The notes below the pieces were generated by a model. That model was given only the letters and a program-made list of their open reading frames with translations. It was not told the DNA's origin and searched no databases. This document shows, piece after piece, positions 8,964-17,732 of a stretch of DNA of 64,000 nucleotides. Every line of letters starts with the position of its first letter. Positions within the stretch are counted from its first letter, which is position 1. The translations under genes and the position numbers were made by a program. The stretch comes from Pseudoxanthomonas sp. PXM03 (GTDB lineage: Bacteria; Pseudomonadota; Gammaproteobacteria; Xanthomonadales; Xanthomonadaceae), in NCBI RefSeq assembly GCF_014852005.1, contig NZ_JACVAU010000001.1, positions 1,262,001 through 1,326,000 on the forward strand, written 5' to 3'.

Positions 8964-10241
8964 ATGACCGCTACCGCCGTTGCCTCAGCCCCTGCCAACT
9001 CTCCCGGCCGCGTGCTGTTCGCCAGCCTGATCGGCACCACCATCGAATTCTTCGATTTCTACATCTACGCCACGGCGGCGGTGCTGGTGTTTCCGCACCT
9101 GTTCTTCCCGCAGAGCGATCCGACGACGGCCACACTGCAGTCGTTCGCGACCTTCGCACTGGCGTTCATCGCGCGGCCGGTGGGCTCGGCGTTGTTCGGC
9201 CACTTCGGCGACCGTGTGGGGCGCAAGGCGACGCTGGTGGCGGCGCTGCTGACGATGGGCATCTCGACCGTGGTCATCGGCCTGCTGCCGACCTATGCAC
9301 AGGTCGGCATCATGGCGCCGGTGCTGTTGGCGTTGTGCCGGCTGGGGCAGGGCATCGGCCTGGGCGGCGAATGGGGTGGCGCCGTGTTGCTGGCGACGGA
9401 GAATGCGCCCCCGGGCAAGCGAGCGTGGTACGGCATGTTCCCGCAACTCGGTGCGCCGGTCGGCTTCCTCTGCTCCACCGGCATCTTCCTGCTGCTGACC
9501 CAGGTGATGACGGACGCGCAATTCCTGGCCTGGGGCTGGCGCATCCCGTTCGTCGCCAGTGCGGCGCTGGTCTTCGTTGGTCTGTGGGTGCGGTTGCGGA
9601 TTACCGAGACGCCGGATTTCCAGAAGGCGCTGGATCGCGACGAGCGCGTCAAGGTGCCGATGCTGACCACGGTGCGCGAACATCCCTTCGCGTTGCTGAC
9701 CGGCACGTTCGCGCTGGTGGCGACGTTCGTGCTGTTCTATCTGATGACCGTGTTCGCACTGAGCTGGGGCACGTCGAAGCTGGGCTACACGCGCGAGCAT
9801 TTCCTGATGCTGCAGATGGTCGGCGTGCTGTTCTTCGCGCTGACCATCCCGGTGTCGGCGCTGTATGCGGACCGGTTCGGGCGGCGCAACGCGATGATCG
9901 TGGCCACGCTGCTGATCATAGGTTTCGGGTTCGTCTTCGCCCCGCTGCTGGAATCGGGCAGTGACCTCGGCGTGCTCGCGTTCCTGGCGCTGGGGCTGGG
10001 CGCGATGGGGCTGACCTACGGTCCCTGCGGCACGATCCTGGCGGAGATGTTTCCCACGGCGGTGCGCTATACGGGCGCGTCGCTGGCCTTTAACCTTGCG
10101 GGCATCCTGGGCGCGTCGCCCGCGCCCTACATCGCCACGCGCCTCGGCGAACGCTATGGCCTGGCATCGGTGGGCTGGTATCTGGCCGCGATGGCGGTAC
10201 TGACATTGCTGGCGCTGCTGGTGATGCCGCGCCGCAGGTAG
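8964..10241 (+). CDS. MFS transporter, metabolite:H+ symporter type
   Basis: A 425-residue integral membrane protein with about twelve hydrophobic segments. The loop motif GHFGDRVGRKATL after the second segment and the RLGQGIGLGGEWGGA stretch are hallmarks of the metabolite:H+ symporter (MHS) family, which includes ShiA, ProP and KgtP. It probably takes up a small polar metabolite by proton symport. Lying 98 bases after puuC suggests a substrate linked to amine or amino acid catabolism, but the substrate cannot be named. The ATG at 8964 was chosen because upstream in-frame sequence overlaps the repeat arm and is not protein-like. Confidence 0.82.
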   Translation: MTATAVASAPANSPGRVLFASLIGTTIEFFDFYIYATAAVLVFPHLFFPQSDPTTATLQSFATFALAFIARPVGSALFGHFGDRVGRKATLVAALLTMGISTVVIGLLPTYAQVGIMAPVLLALCRLGQGIGLGGEWGGAVLLATENAPPGKRAWYGMFPQLGAPVGFLCSTGIFLLLTQVMTDAQFLAWGWRIPFVASAALVFVGLWVRLRITETPDFQKALDRDERVKVPMLTTVREHPFALLTGTFALVATFVLFYLMTVFALSWGTSKLGYTREHFLMLQMVGVLFFALTIPVSALYADRFGRRNAMIVATLLIIGFGFVFAPLLESGSDLGVLAFLALGLGAMGLTYGPCGTILAEMFPTAVRYTGASLAFNLAGILGASPAPYIATRLGERYGLASVGWYLAAMAVLTLLALLVMPRRR

Positions 10242-10292
10242 CGTGCGCCATGTGCGGGGCCATGCGATGCCGGTGAGCGCGCGCGGTGCACG

Positions 10293-10754
10293 CTAGCCGA
10301 ACAGTCGCTTCACGATGCGGCTCAGCCAACCGCCCTGCTGGTGGTCCTTCACGAACTGGTTGAGATGGCGCTTCACCGAATCCGCGTAGGCCTTGTCGTC
10401 GTTGCGGATGTGGTTGAACAGCCAGCGCGACAGCATGCTGCGCAGTTCGTCCACGATGTCCTCGCCGGCCTCGAAGCGCATGCGGTATTCGGAAACGCGT
10501 TTGGTGAACACTTCATGCACGCGCTTGTGCGCGGCGCTGAAGGGATAGCCCGCTTCCTCCATCAGCTCCTCCTCGAACGCGAAGTGCGACAGTGTGTAGT
10601 CGACCAGTTCATCGATCACCTCGGCCACGGCGAAGCGTTCCATCGACTTCTGGGTGATGTGCAGGTGGTTGATCATCTCCACGATGCGGCGGTGCTGGCC
10701 ATCGATGATGTCGATGCCCGTATCCATGTCGTCCTGCCAGATCAGCAGTGTCAT
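10293..10754 (-). CDS. bacteriohemerythrin
   Basis: A 153-residue O2-binding protein with all diiron ligands of the hemerythrin fold: H21, H57xxxE61, H76xxxH80 and H115xxxxD120. Such single-domain proteins bind oxygen reversibly in the cytoplasm and may store, deliver or sense it. Length is slightly above the usual 130-140 residues because of a basic C-terminal tail ending in KRLFG. It is read in the same direction as the GGDEF gene upstream but separated from it by a long repeat, so co-transcription is uncertain. Start ATG at 10754. Confidence 0.92.
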   Translation of the reverse strand: MTLLIWQDDMDTGIDIIDGQHRRIVEMINHLHITQKSMERFAVAEVIDELVDYTLSHFAFEEELMEEAGYPFSAAHKRVHEVFTKRVSEYRMRFEAGEDIVDELRSMLSRWLFNHIRNDDKAYADSVKRHLNQFVKDHQQGGWLSRIVKRLFG

Positions 10755-10870
10755 GTGCGGATTCCCCTGCCGGCGGATGCCGGAATGCCGGGGTAATCTA
10801 GGTGTGCGCCTGTGTCGCGGCATTGATCGGGATCAATGCCGCGACAGGTGGTCGCAGCAGAGGTTGGTCG

Positions 10871-11025
10871 TTGTAGGAGCGACGTGAGTCGCGACCATAG
10901 ACCCAGCGGAATCGGCAGCCTCGGGTTCAGCCGACACCATTCCCGATGTTGTGCCGGCTTTTGCAGCGTCGACCCGACGCGGTTGTATCGACGTTGCGGT
11001 CGCGACTCACGTCGCTCCTACACAA
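10871..11025. repeat. long inverted repeat with TGTAGGAG ends and CGACGTGAGTCGCGACC core
   Basis: TTGTAGGAGCGACGTGAGTC with GCGACCA (10871-10897) is mirrored by TGGTCGCGACT-type sequence ending GCTCCTACACAA (10998-11025), with about 100 bases between the arms. The ends match the 6512-6580 repeat while the core is different, so the two are members of one superfamily or share end sequences recognised by the same machinery. It lies between the GGDEF gene and the hemerythrin gene. Confidence 0.8.
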
Positions 11026-11037
11026 GAGCGACGCCCC

Positions 11038-12357
11038 TCAGCCGCTGGACACCACCCGGTTCCGCCCACCCGCCTTCGCCAGGTAAAGGCGCCGGTCGGC
11101 TTCGCTGAGCAGATGATTGAGCGTCTGGCCCGGAAAGCGCGTCCGGAAGACGCCGATGCTGACCGTCATGCGCAGCTTGTGGCTGCCGATGTCGACTTCC
11201 AGCGCTTCTATCGCGGAGCGTAGCGACTCGAAGTACTCCATCGCTTCGTTTTCACCCAGGTAGGGCACCAGCGCACAGAACTCCTCGCCGCCGAAACGGG
11301 CGATCAGGTCTTGCGTGCCGGCATGTCGCGCGATCGTCTGCGCGACGGCCTTCAACGCGACGTCGCCGGCCTCGTGGCCGTAGGTGTCGTTGATGTGCTT
11401 GAAGTGGTCGATGTCGATGATCGCCGACGTCACCGACTGTTGCCGTCCCAGCGTATTGGGCAGCAGTGCGTGGCATTCGGCCAGGAAGTGGCGGCGGTTG
11501 GGCAGGCCGGTGAGGAAGTCGCGCGTGGCCAGGTCCTGCAGCGTGCCGATCAGTTCCAGCTGGTCGATGTTCTGCGAGACGCGGCAGAAGAACTCTTCGC
11601 GCGAGAAGGGCTTGTGCAGGAAGTCGTTGGCGCCGCTCTTGAGGAAGCGCGGCACCAGGCTGCCATCGCTGGTGCCCGAGATGCCGATGATCGCCAGGTG
11701 GTCGCGCGCATGCCGTGCACGCAGGCGCCGGGTGAACTCATGCCCCTTCATGCCGGGCATTTCCTGGTCGACGATGGCCAGGCGGATGTCCGGGTTGGCA
11801 TCCAGCATCGCCAGGCCGGCCTCTCCATCCGCCGCTTCCACCACGCGGAAACCGTACATCGACAGCAGCGCCGCCGCATGCTGGCGTGCCGAGCGCGAGT
11901 CGTCGACGATCAGCGCGGCGATGCGGCGATTGCGTTCCAGCCGCTGCACCAGCCAGACCAGGTAATCGATGCTGCCCGGCGTGTTCTTGAGTACGTAGTC
12001 CACGACCTGCCGTCGCAGCACCTGTTCGCGCAGGCTGTCGTCGTAGACGCCGCTCACCACCACCGTGGGCAAGTGGCGCGAGAGGAAGAACTCCACCACC
12101 TCGTCGTGGCTGCCGTCGGCCAGCACCAGGCTGGTCACCACCATGAACCAGTCCGGGTGCTTCTCCAGCGTCGCGCGCGCCTCGCCCAGGGTGGAGGCAT
12201 AGACCACCGGGAGGCTGAGTTTCTGCTCGATGGCCTCGCCGATCAGCCGCGCATGCGTGCGCGAGTTCTCCACCACCAGGATGCGCTGTGGCAGGGGCGG
12301 ATTGCTCGCAGGGGCGGTTGGAACACGCAGGGGTGTCGGCATCGTCATCGGCGCCAC
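11038..12357 (-). CDS. dual-receiver GGDEF diguanylate cyclase (PleD-like)
   Basis: A 439-residue protein with two receiver domains and a C-terminal GGDEF domain. The second receiver (about 145-270) is intact, with D152-D153, phospho-acceptor D197 and the HKPF lysine. The first (about 25-140) has Thr/Ser in the phospho-acceptor position (VVTSLVL, near residue 75) and should not be phosphorylated; in PleD a degenerate receiver serves dimerisation. The active site is GGEEF at 356-360, so c-di-GMP synthesis is expected. The inhibitory RxxD site is GTQD (347-350), lacking the arginine. GTG at 12357 has GGA six bases upstream; ATG codons at 12348 and 12342 are alternatives. Confidence 0.88.
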   Translation of the reverse strand: MAPMTMPTPLRVPTAPASNPPLPQRILVVENSRTHARLIGEAIEQKLSLPVVYASTLGEARATLEKHPDWFMVVTSLVLADGSHDEVVEFFLSRHLPTVVVSGVYDDSLREQVLRRQVVDYVLKNTPGSIDYLVWLVQRLERNRRIAALIVDDSRSARQHAAALLSMYGFRVVEAADGEAGLAMLDANPDIRLAIVDQEMPGMKGHEFTRRLRARHARDHLAIIGISGTSDGSLVPRFLKSGANDFLHKPFSREEFFCRVSQNIDQLELIGTLQDLATRDFLTGLPNRRHFLAECHALLPNTLGRQQSVTSAIIDIDHFKHINDTYGHEAGDVALKAVAQTIARHAGTQDLIARFGGEEFCALVPYLGENEAMEYFESLRSAIEALEVDIGSHKLRMTVSIGVFRTRFPGQTLNHLLSEADRRLYLAKAGGRNRVVSSG

Positions 12358-12436
12358 GGGGTATCCATGTACCCGTTATCGGCCGCTCCGTGATGGACTT
12401 GAGAGCGCCGTCACGAAACCGGCGCGTGCAGCGGCC

Positions 12437-13726
12437 TCACCAGAGGGCGTCGCGAAGCTTGTACCAGGCCATCGCGGCGACCAGGAGCGGGGTGCGCAGG
12501 GCGCGTCCGCCGGGGAAGGGGTGATGGCGGATCCTGGCGAACAGGTCCAGCCGTTCGGACTGTCCGCGGATGGCCTCGGCGATCACGGTGCCGGCCAGCC
12601 CGGCGGCGATCACGCCGTGGCCCGAGAAGCCCTGTGCGAAGTACAGGTTCGGTGCCAGACGGCCCCAGTGCGGGGCGCGGTTGAGGGATATGTCGATCAT
12701 TCCGCCCCACAGGTACTCGATGCCCACGTCGCGCAGTTGCGGGAACACGCGGTGCATGCGCCGCGTCATCACGCCGCGCAGGTTGGGCGGCGTCATCGTC
12801 GAATAGCTGGCGCGGCCGCCGAACAGCAGGCGGTGGTCGCGGCCGAGGCGGAAGTAGTCCAGCGCCCAGTTGGTGTCGGCGACCGCCATGTCGTTGCGGA
12901 TCAGGTCGCGTGCGCGCCCCTCGCCCAGTGGCGGCGTGGCGGCGATGTAGGTGCCGACCGGCATCATCCGCGCTTCCAGTTCGGGCGCGATGCCGCGCAG
13001 CAGCGCGTTGCCGGCGAGGATGACCGTGTCGCAGACGACTTCGCCGCAGGCGGTCTTCAGCACGGGTCGCGTACCACGGACCAGTTGGGTGACGCGCGAG
13101 CCTTCGAAGATCCGCGTGCCGGCGGCCGCCGCCGCACGACCCAGGCCAAGCGCATAGGCGAGCGGATGCAGGTGGCCGCTCAGCGGGTCGTACATCGCGC
13201 CCAGATAGCGGTCACTGGCCAACTCGGCACGCAGGCGCTCGCGGCTCCACCACTGCACGGGGTGGCCGTAGCGTGTGTTGAGGTCCTCGATCGCGTGCTC
13301 GACCTCGTGCTGTTGGCGCGGCTTGATCGGCACGGTGGCGTGGCCATCGCGCCAATCGCAGTCGATCCCGTGCCGGTCGATGCGACCCCGCAGCCAGCGC
13401 AGGCCGTCCAGCGACAGGTCGAACATCTTCTTCGCGTCGTCGAAACCGACCAGCGCTTCCAGCTTGGCCTCGCCGCAACCGAAGCCCGCGATCGCCTGCC
13501 CGCCGTTGCGACCCGACGCGCCCCAGCCTATGCGCTCGGCTTCCAGCACGACGACCTTGTAGCCTGCATCGGCCAGTTCCAGCGCCGCCGACAGGCCGGT
13601 ATAGCCGGCGCCGAGGATGCAGACGTCGGCCTCGATACGGCCTTCCAACGCAGGTTGCGCAGGTAATGGCGTGGCGCTGGCGGCGTACCAGCTGTCGGGG
13701 TAGGACATGCCGAGGGAGACGGTCAA
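12437..13726 (-). CDS. puuB: gamma-glutamylputrescine oxidase (FAD, DAO family)
   Basis: A 429-residue flavoprotein of the D-amino acid oxidase superfamily with the dinucleotide motif GAGYTG at 39-44 and the conserved GRNGGQ and SGHG segments. In the Puu pathway PuuB oxidises gamma-glutamylputrescine to gamma-glutamyl-gamma-aminobutyraldehyde with release of NH3 and H2O2. It lies downstream of the first puuA on the same strand, separated by a short repeat. The start is uncertain: TTG at 13726 has GGGGAA four bases upstream, while ATG at 13708 (MSYPDSWYAA) has no clear ribosome-binding site but begins where homologues usually do. Confidence 0.87.
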   Translation of the reverse strand: MTVSLGMSYPDSWYAASATPLPAQPALEGRIEADVCILGAGYTGLSAALELADAGYKVVVLEAERIGWGASGRNGGQAIAGFGCGEAKLEALVGFDDAKKMFDLSLDGLRWLRGRIDRHGIDCDWRDGHATVPIKPRQQHEVEHAIEDLNTRYGHPVQWWSRERLRAELASDRYLGAMYDPLSGHLHPLAYALGLGRAAAAAGTRIFEGSRVTQLVRGTRPVLKTACGEVVCDTVILAGNALLRGIAPELEARMMPVGTYIAATPPLGEGRARDLIRNDMAVADTNWALDYFRLGRDHRLLFGGRASYSTMTPPNLRGVMTRRMHRVFPQLRDVGIEYLWGGMIDISLNRAPHWGRLAPNLYFAQGFSGHGVIAAGLAGTVIAEAIRGQSERLDLFARIRHHPFPGGRALRTPLLVAAMAWYKLRDALW

Positions 13727-13740
13727 GACGTTCCCCTGCC

Positions 13741-13857
13741 GTCATTCCGGCGTACGCCGGAATCCACGTTGCTGTTTCGCTGTCCGGCAGCAGCGAGAGC
13801 AAGATGGATGAGCCGCCGTTCGGCGGTTGAGAGCCCGGCGTACGCCGGAATGACGGC
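13741..13857. repeat. GTCATTCC inverted repeat, copy 1
   Basis: GTCATTCCGGCGTACGCCGG with AATCCAC (13741-13768) is mirrored by CCCGGCGTACGCCGGAATGA with C (13834-13857). Two more copies are at 24825-24927 and 60559-60668, each made of two facing hairpins ending in GTCAT/ATGAC about 60-70 bases apart. It fills the gap between puuA and puuB. Confidence 0.82.
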
Positions 13858-13880
13858 TGGAAGAGCGCGCGACATTCGTC

Positions 13881-15260
13881 TCACACCGACCGCAGGTACC
13901 ACGCGTACTCCAGATCCGTCACCTCGGTATAGAAGCCGTGCATTTCCTTGAGCTTCTGCTGGCCGTAGATGTGCTGGAACGACGTGCCGAACTGCGCGCG
14001 GATGAACTCGCTGCCCATGAACGATCCGATCGCCTCGCGCCAGAACGGGGTGCGGATCTCGGTCTGGTCGTAGGCGTTGCCGGTTACCGGCGGACCGGGG
14101 TCGAAACCCTCCTCCATGCCGTGCAGCATGCCGGCCAGCACCGCAGCGGTGACCAGGTAGATGTTGGCATCGGCGCCGGCGATGCGGTGTTCGATACGCG
14201 TGTTCGCTTCGTCGCTGTGCGGGATGCGCATGGCGACGGTGCGGTTGTTGTAGCCCCACACGTCGTTGAGCGGCACGAACGCATTCAGCACGAAGCGGCG
14301 GTAGCTGTTGGCATGCGGGGCGAACAGCAGCAGGCAGTCCTGGTCGCTGCGCTGCAGGCCGCCGATGGCGTGCTTCAGAGCCTCTGCCGGCGCTGAAGGC
14401 GGCGAGGCGAAGATGTTGCGGCCGCTGGCATCCAGCACGCTGGCATGGATATGCATGCCGCTGCCAGCCTGCTCGGCGAACGGCTTGGCCATGAAGCTGG
14501 CCATCAGGCCCTGCTGCTGCGCGGCGGCCTTGATCGCGCGCTTGAGGTAGATCGCGTCGTCGCAGGCGAGCAGGGCATCGTCGCGGTGCTTGAGGTTGAT
14601 CTCGAACTGGCCTGGCGCGTACTCGGCCACGGCGGTGTCGGCGGGGATGCGTTGCGCACGGCACGCGGCGGCCACCGCATCGGTGAAGCCCCGGTAGTCG
14701 TTGAGGTCTTCCATGTAGTAGACCTGCGTGCTGGTGTTGCGCTGGCCGGTCGCCGGATTGATCGAGGTACGTGGGCGGCCGGCGTCATCCATGCGCTGGT
14801 CGAACAGGTAAAACTCCAGTTCCACCGCGACCACCGGCTTCAGCCCGCGTGCGGCGTAGCGCGCCAGCACGCGCCTGAGCACTTCGCGCGGATTGGCCTC
14901 GAACATGCCACCCTGCGCATCCTCCATGCTCAACAACAGTTGCGCAGCCGGGCGTGGCGACCACGGCACCGGCCGCAGCGAACCCGGTACGGGCCGGCAC
15001 ACGCGGTCCTCGTCGCCGATGTCGTAGCCCAGGCCGGTTTCCTCCACGGTGTTGCCGGTGATGTCGGTGGCGATCAGCGACATCGGCAGGCACACGCCGT
15101 CGCGATACACCTTCTCCAGTGCATCACGGGTGACGCGCTTGCCGCGCAGCAGGCCGTTCATGTCCGGCAGCAGCAGGTCGATCTGCTCGCAATCGGGGAT
15201 CGAGGCCAGCGTGGCGGCGTCGTCGGCAGGCAGGGAAGGCGCGGCGGAATCGGGGCGCAT
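13881..15260 (-). CDS. puuA: gamma-glutamylputrescine synthetase-like, glutamine synthetase family (copy 1)
   Basis: A 459-residue member of the glutamine synthetase superfamily. It has the metal-binding VELEFYLF strand, the GSGMHIHAS loop, the NSYRRF segment and the RIEHR nucleotide-binding region, but lacks the regulatory adenylylation tyrosine loop of GlnA. Such GlnA-like proteins ligate glutamate to putrescine or other amines with ATP. It is read together with puuB and divergent from puuD. A second, diverged homologue lies at 16335-17726, so the two may have different amine specificity, as the PauA proteins of Pseudomonas do. Confidence 0.85.
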   Translation of the reverse strand: MRPDSAAPSLPADDAATLASIPDCEQIDLLLPDMNGLLRGKRVTRDALEKVYRDGVCLPMSLIATDITGNTVEETGLGYDIGDEDRVCRPVPGSLRPVPWSPRPAAQLLLSMEDAQGGMFEANPREVLRRVLARYAARGLKPVVAVELEFYLFDQRMDDAGRPRTSINPATGQRNTSTQVYYMEDLNDYRGFTDAVAAACRAQRIPADTAVAEYAPGQFEINLKHRDDALLACDDAIYLKRAIKAAAQQQGLMASFMAKPFAEQAGSGMHIHASVLDASGRNIFASPPSAPAEALKHAIGGLQRSDQDCLLLFAPHANSYRRFVLNAFVPLNDVWGYNNRTVAMRIPHSDEANTRIEHRIAGADANIYLVTAAVLAGMLHGMEEGFDPGPPVTGNAYDQTEIRTPFWREAIGSFMGSEFIRAQFGTSFQHIYGQQKLKEMHGFYTEVTDLEYAWYLRSV

Positions 15261-15468
15261 GATGGTGTTCCTGGAGGCTGCAGGCAGCTTAGCAGAGCTG
15301 CCGGTGCGTCAAGAATACTCAACGCCTGAATTCCTTCAGGTCAATGAAATGCCCGAAATTGGTGCCGCAGCGCACCACATCGGCGCCGAAAACGCCATCC
15401 TGGCGTGTCGTGTTGTAAAAATAAAACGGCCGGGTTAACTTGCCTGCAAGCCACTTCGGGCTTCCTGC
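15261..15468. promoter_or_regulatory. divergent promoter region puuA-puuD
   Basis: This 208-base region separates two divergent catabolic operons and is locally A+T-richer than its surroundings. It contains GTTGTAAAAATAAAAC at 15412-15427, sharing GTTGTAAA with the site before bauA, and GTCAAGAATACTCAAC at 15308-15323 facing puuA. Both are plausible promoter or PuuR-site elements; no strict consensus could be fitted. No gene or terminator is seen within it. Confidence 0.4.
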
Positions 15469-16230
15469 ATGACCCCGCTGCCGCGGGTCGGTCTGCCGAC
15501 CGACCACAAGCAAATCGGTGCACATCCCTTCCTCGCTGTCGGCGAGAAATATGTGCGCGCGGTGGTCGACGGGGCCGGCTGCCTGCCGCTGCTGGTGCCC
15601 ACGCTGGACCCGGTGCTGCCACTGCGCCAAGTGCTGGAGGGCCTCGATGGCCTGCTGCTGACCGGCGCGGTCAGCAATATCGAACCGCATCATTACAGCG
15701 ACGAATCCAGCTACGAAGGCAACCTGCTGGATCCCCGCCGCGATGCCACCAACCTGCCGCTGATCCCGCTGGCGATCGAGATGGGTGTGCCGGTGCTGGC
15801 GATCTGCCGCGGCTTCCAGGAGGTCAACGTCGCCTTCGGGGGCAGCCTGTACCAGAAAGTGCACGAGCAGCCCGGCTTCATGGACCATCGCGAGAACAGG
15901 GACGATCCGCTGGACGTGCAGTACGGCCCTGCGCACGACATCGCGCTGGTGCCGGGTGGCATGCTGGCCACGCTGGTCGGCGATACGCGTGCCACCGTCA
16001 ATTCGCTGCATGGCCAGGGCGTGCGCCGCCTGGGCGAAGGGCTGGTCGTCGAAGCGCAGGCACCGGATGGACTGATCGAGGCGTTCCGCCACGATGGCGC
16101 CGCCTTCATGCTGGCCGTGCAGTGGCACCCCGAATGGAAGGTCGCGGAAAACCCGTTCTACCTTGCACTTTTCCGGGCATTCGGCGACGCCTGTCGCGCC
16201 CGTGCGGCAGGGCGCGGAGGCGTGGCATGA
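15469..16230 (+). CDS. puuD: gamma-glutamyl-GABA hydrolase
   Basis: A 253-residue class I glutamine amidotransferase-like hydrolase. The catalytic triad is visible: C113 in AICRGFQE, H220 and E222 in QWHPEW. PuuD splits gamma-glutamyl-GABA to GABA and glutamate, giving back the glutamate used by PuuA. Length matches E. coli PuuD (254). It heads the plus-strand run puuD-puuA-spuC-pot and is divergent from the other puuA. The start ATG at 15469 precedes the family-typical PRVGLPTDHK. Confidence 0.93.
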   Translation: MTPLPRVGLPTDHKQIGAHPFLAVGEKYVRAVVDGAGCLPLLVPTLDPVLPLRQVLEGLDGLLLTGAVSNIEPHHYSDESSYEGNLLDPRRDATNLPLIPLAIEMGVPVLAICRGFQEVNVAFGGSLYQKVHEQPGFMDHRENRDDPLDVQYGPAHDIALVPGGMLATLVGDTRATVNSLHGQGVRRLGEGLVVEAQAPDGLIEAFRHDGAAFMLAVQWHPEWKVAENPFYLALFRAFGDACRARAAGRGGVA

Positions 16231-16334
16231 AGCGGCGGCATCCACCGCCATGGGAGGGCGGGCGCTGAAGCGCCCGTGTCCAATGCCGCCGGCCGTCCCG
16301 CGCCGGTGCCTCCCTTTCCAGGACCGTGTTCCCC

Positions 16335-17726
16335 ATGAGCCAGAAACAGACACAACGAAAGAAAGCCGCAGCGGCCGAGCCCTCCGAAAGTTCACTGCGC
16401 CGTTGGCTGAAAGAGCGCAGCATCACCGAGGTCGAATGCCTGGTGCCCGACATCACCGGCATCGCGCGCGGCAAGATCATCCCGGCCGACAAGTTCAGTC
16501 ACGACTACGGCACGCGCCTGCCCGAAGGCATCTTCGCCACCACCGTCACCGGCGACTATCCGGACGACTACTACGAGCTCACTTCGCCGTCGGACTCGGA
16601 CATGTTCTTGCGGCCCGACCCCGACACCGTCCGCATGGTGCCGTGGGCCACCGACCCCACCGCGCAGGTGATCCACGACTGCCACACCAAGGATGGCAAG
16701 CCGCACGACCTGGCGCCGCGTAACGTGCTGAGGCGCGTGCTGGCCGCTTATGAAAAAGAAGGGCTGCGCCCGGTGGTGGCACCGGAGTTGGAGTTCTTCC
16801 TGGTGCAGAAGAACACCGATCCGGATTTCCCGCTGCTGCCACCCGCGGGCCGCTCCGGCCGTCCGGAGACCGCGCGCCAGTCGTATTCGATCGATGCGGT
16901 CAACGAGTTCGACCCCATCCTTGACCTGATGTACGACTACTGCGATGCGATGGAACTGGACGTGGACACGCTGATCCACGAATCCGGTGCGGCGCAGCTG
17001 GAAGTCAACTTCACCCACGACGATGCCTTGTCGCGCGCCGACCAGGTGTTCCTGTTCAAGCGCACGATGCGCGAGGCGGCGATGCGCCATGGCGTGTACG
17101 CCACGTTCCTGGCCAAGCCGATGGAGAACGAGCCCGGAAGCGCCATGCATATCCACCAGAGCCTGCTGGACGTGAAGACCGGCCGCAACGTGTTCACCGG
17201 CAAGACCGAGGGCAAGGGCAGCAAGCTGTTCGGCCACTACCTGGGCGGCCTGCAGAAGTACGTGCCAATGGCGATGGCGTTCTTCGGTCCCAACGTCAAC
17301 TCCTACCGGCGGCTGGCGCTGGGTCAGGTGGCGCCCATCAACGTGCAGTGGGGTTACGACAACCGTACCTGCGGCCTGCGCGTGCCGATGGACACGCCGG
17401 AAAATATGCGCGTGGAAAGCCGCTTCGCCGGTTCCGATGCCAATCCCTATCTCGCCATGGCCGGCACGCTGGCCTGCGGCCTGCTGGGCATTCGCGAACA
17501 GCTCAAGCCGACGGAACCGCTGGCCAGCAGCGCGCAGGACATCGGCTTCGAGCTGCCGCGTTCGCTCGGCGAGGCGCTCGACGAACTGGAAGCCTGCAAG
17601 CCGCTGCAGGAGCTGATGGGCGCACGTTTCGTGCGCGCCTACATCTCGGTGAAGCGCAAGGAATACGAGACCTTCTTCCGCGTGATCAGTTCGTGGGAGC
17701 GGGAGTTCCTGTTGTTGAACGTCTGA
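16335..17726 (+). CDS. puuA: gamma-glutamylpolyamine synthetase-like, glutamine synthetase family (copy 2)
   Basis: A 463-residue glutamine synthetase-like ligase with the PELEFFLV metal strand, the GSAMHIHQSL loop, NSYRRLA and RVESRF. Its charged N-terminal extension (about 25 residues rich in K, E and S) is absent from copy 1, and the two sequences have clearly diverged over most of their length. It lies between puuD and spuC, and is expected to add glutamate to putrescine or a longer or shorter amine. ATG at 16335 is chosen over GTG at 16326 because AGGA lies at a workable distance. Which paralogue is the true putrescine enzyme cannot be decided by reading. Confidence 0.85.
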   Translation: MSQKQTQRKKAAAAEPSESSLRRWLKERSITEVECLVPDITGIARGKIIPADKFSHDYGTRLPEGIFATTVTGDYPDDYYELTSPSDSDMFLRPDPDTVRMVPWATDPTAQVIHDCHTKDGKPHDLAPRNVLRRVLAAYEKEGLRPVVAPELEFFLVQKNTDPDFPLLPPAGRSGRPETARQSYSIDAVNEFDPILDLMYDYCDAMELDVDTLIHESGAAQLEVNFTHDDALSRADQVFLFKRTMREAAMRHGVYATFLAKPMENEPGSAMHIHQSLLDVKTGRNVFTGKTEGKGSKLFGHYLGGLQKYVPMAMAFFGPNVNSYRRLALGQVAPINVQWGYDNRTCGLRVPMDTPENMRVESRFAGSDANPYLAMAGTLACGLLGIREQLKPTEPLASSAQDIGFELPRSLGEALDELEACKPLQELMGARFVRAYISVKRKEYETFFRVISSWEREFLLLNV

Positions 17727-17732
17727 ATGCTG

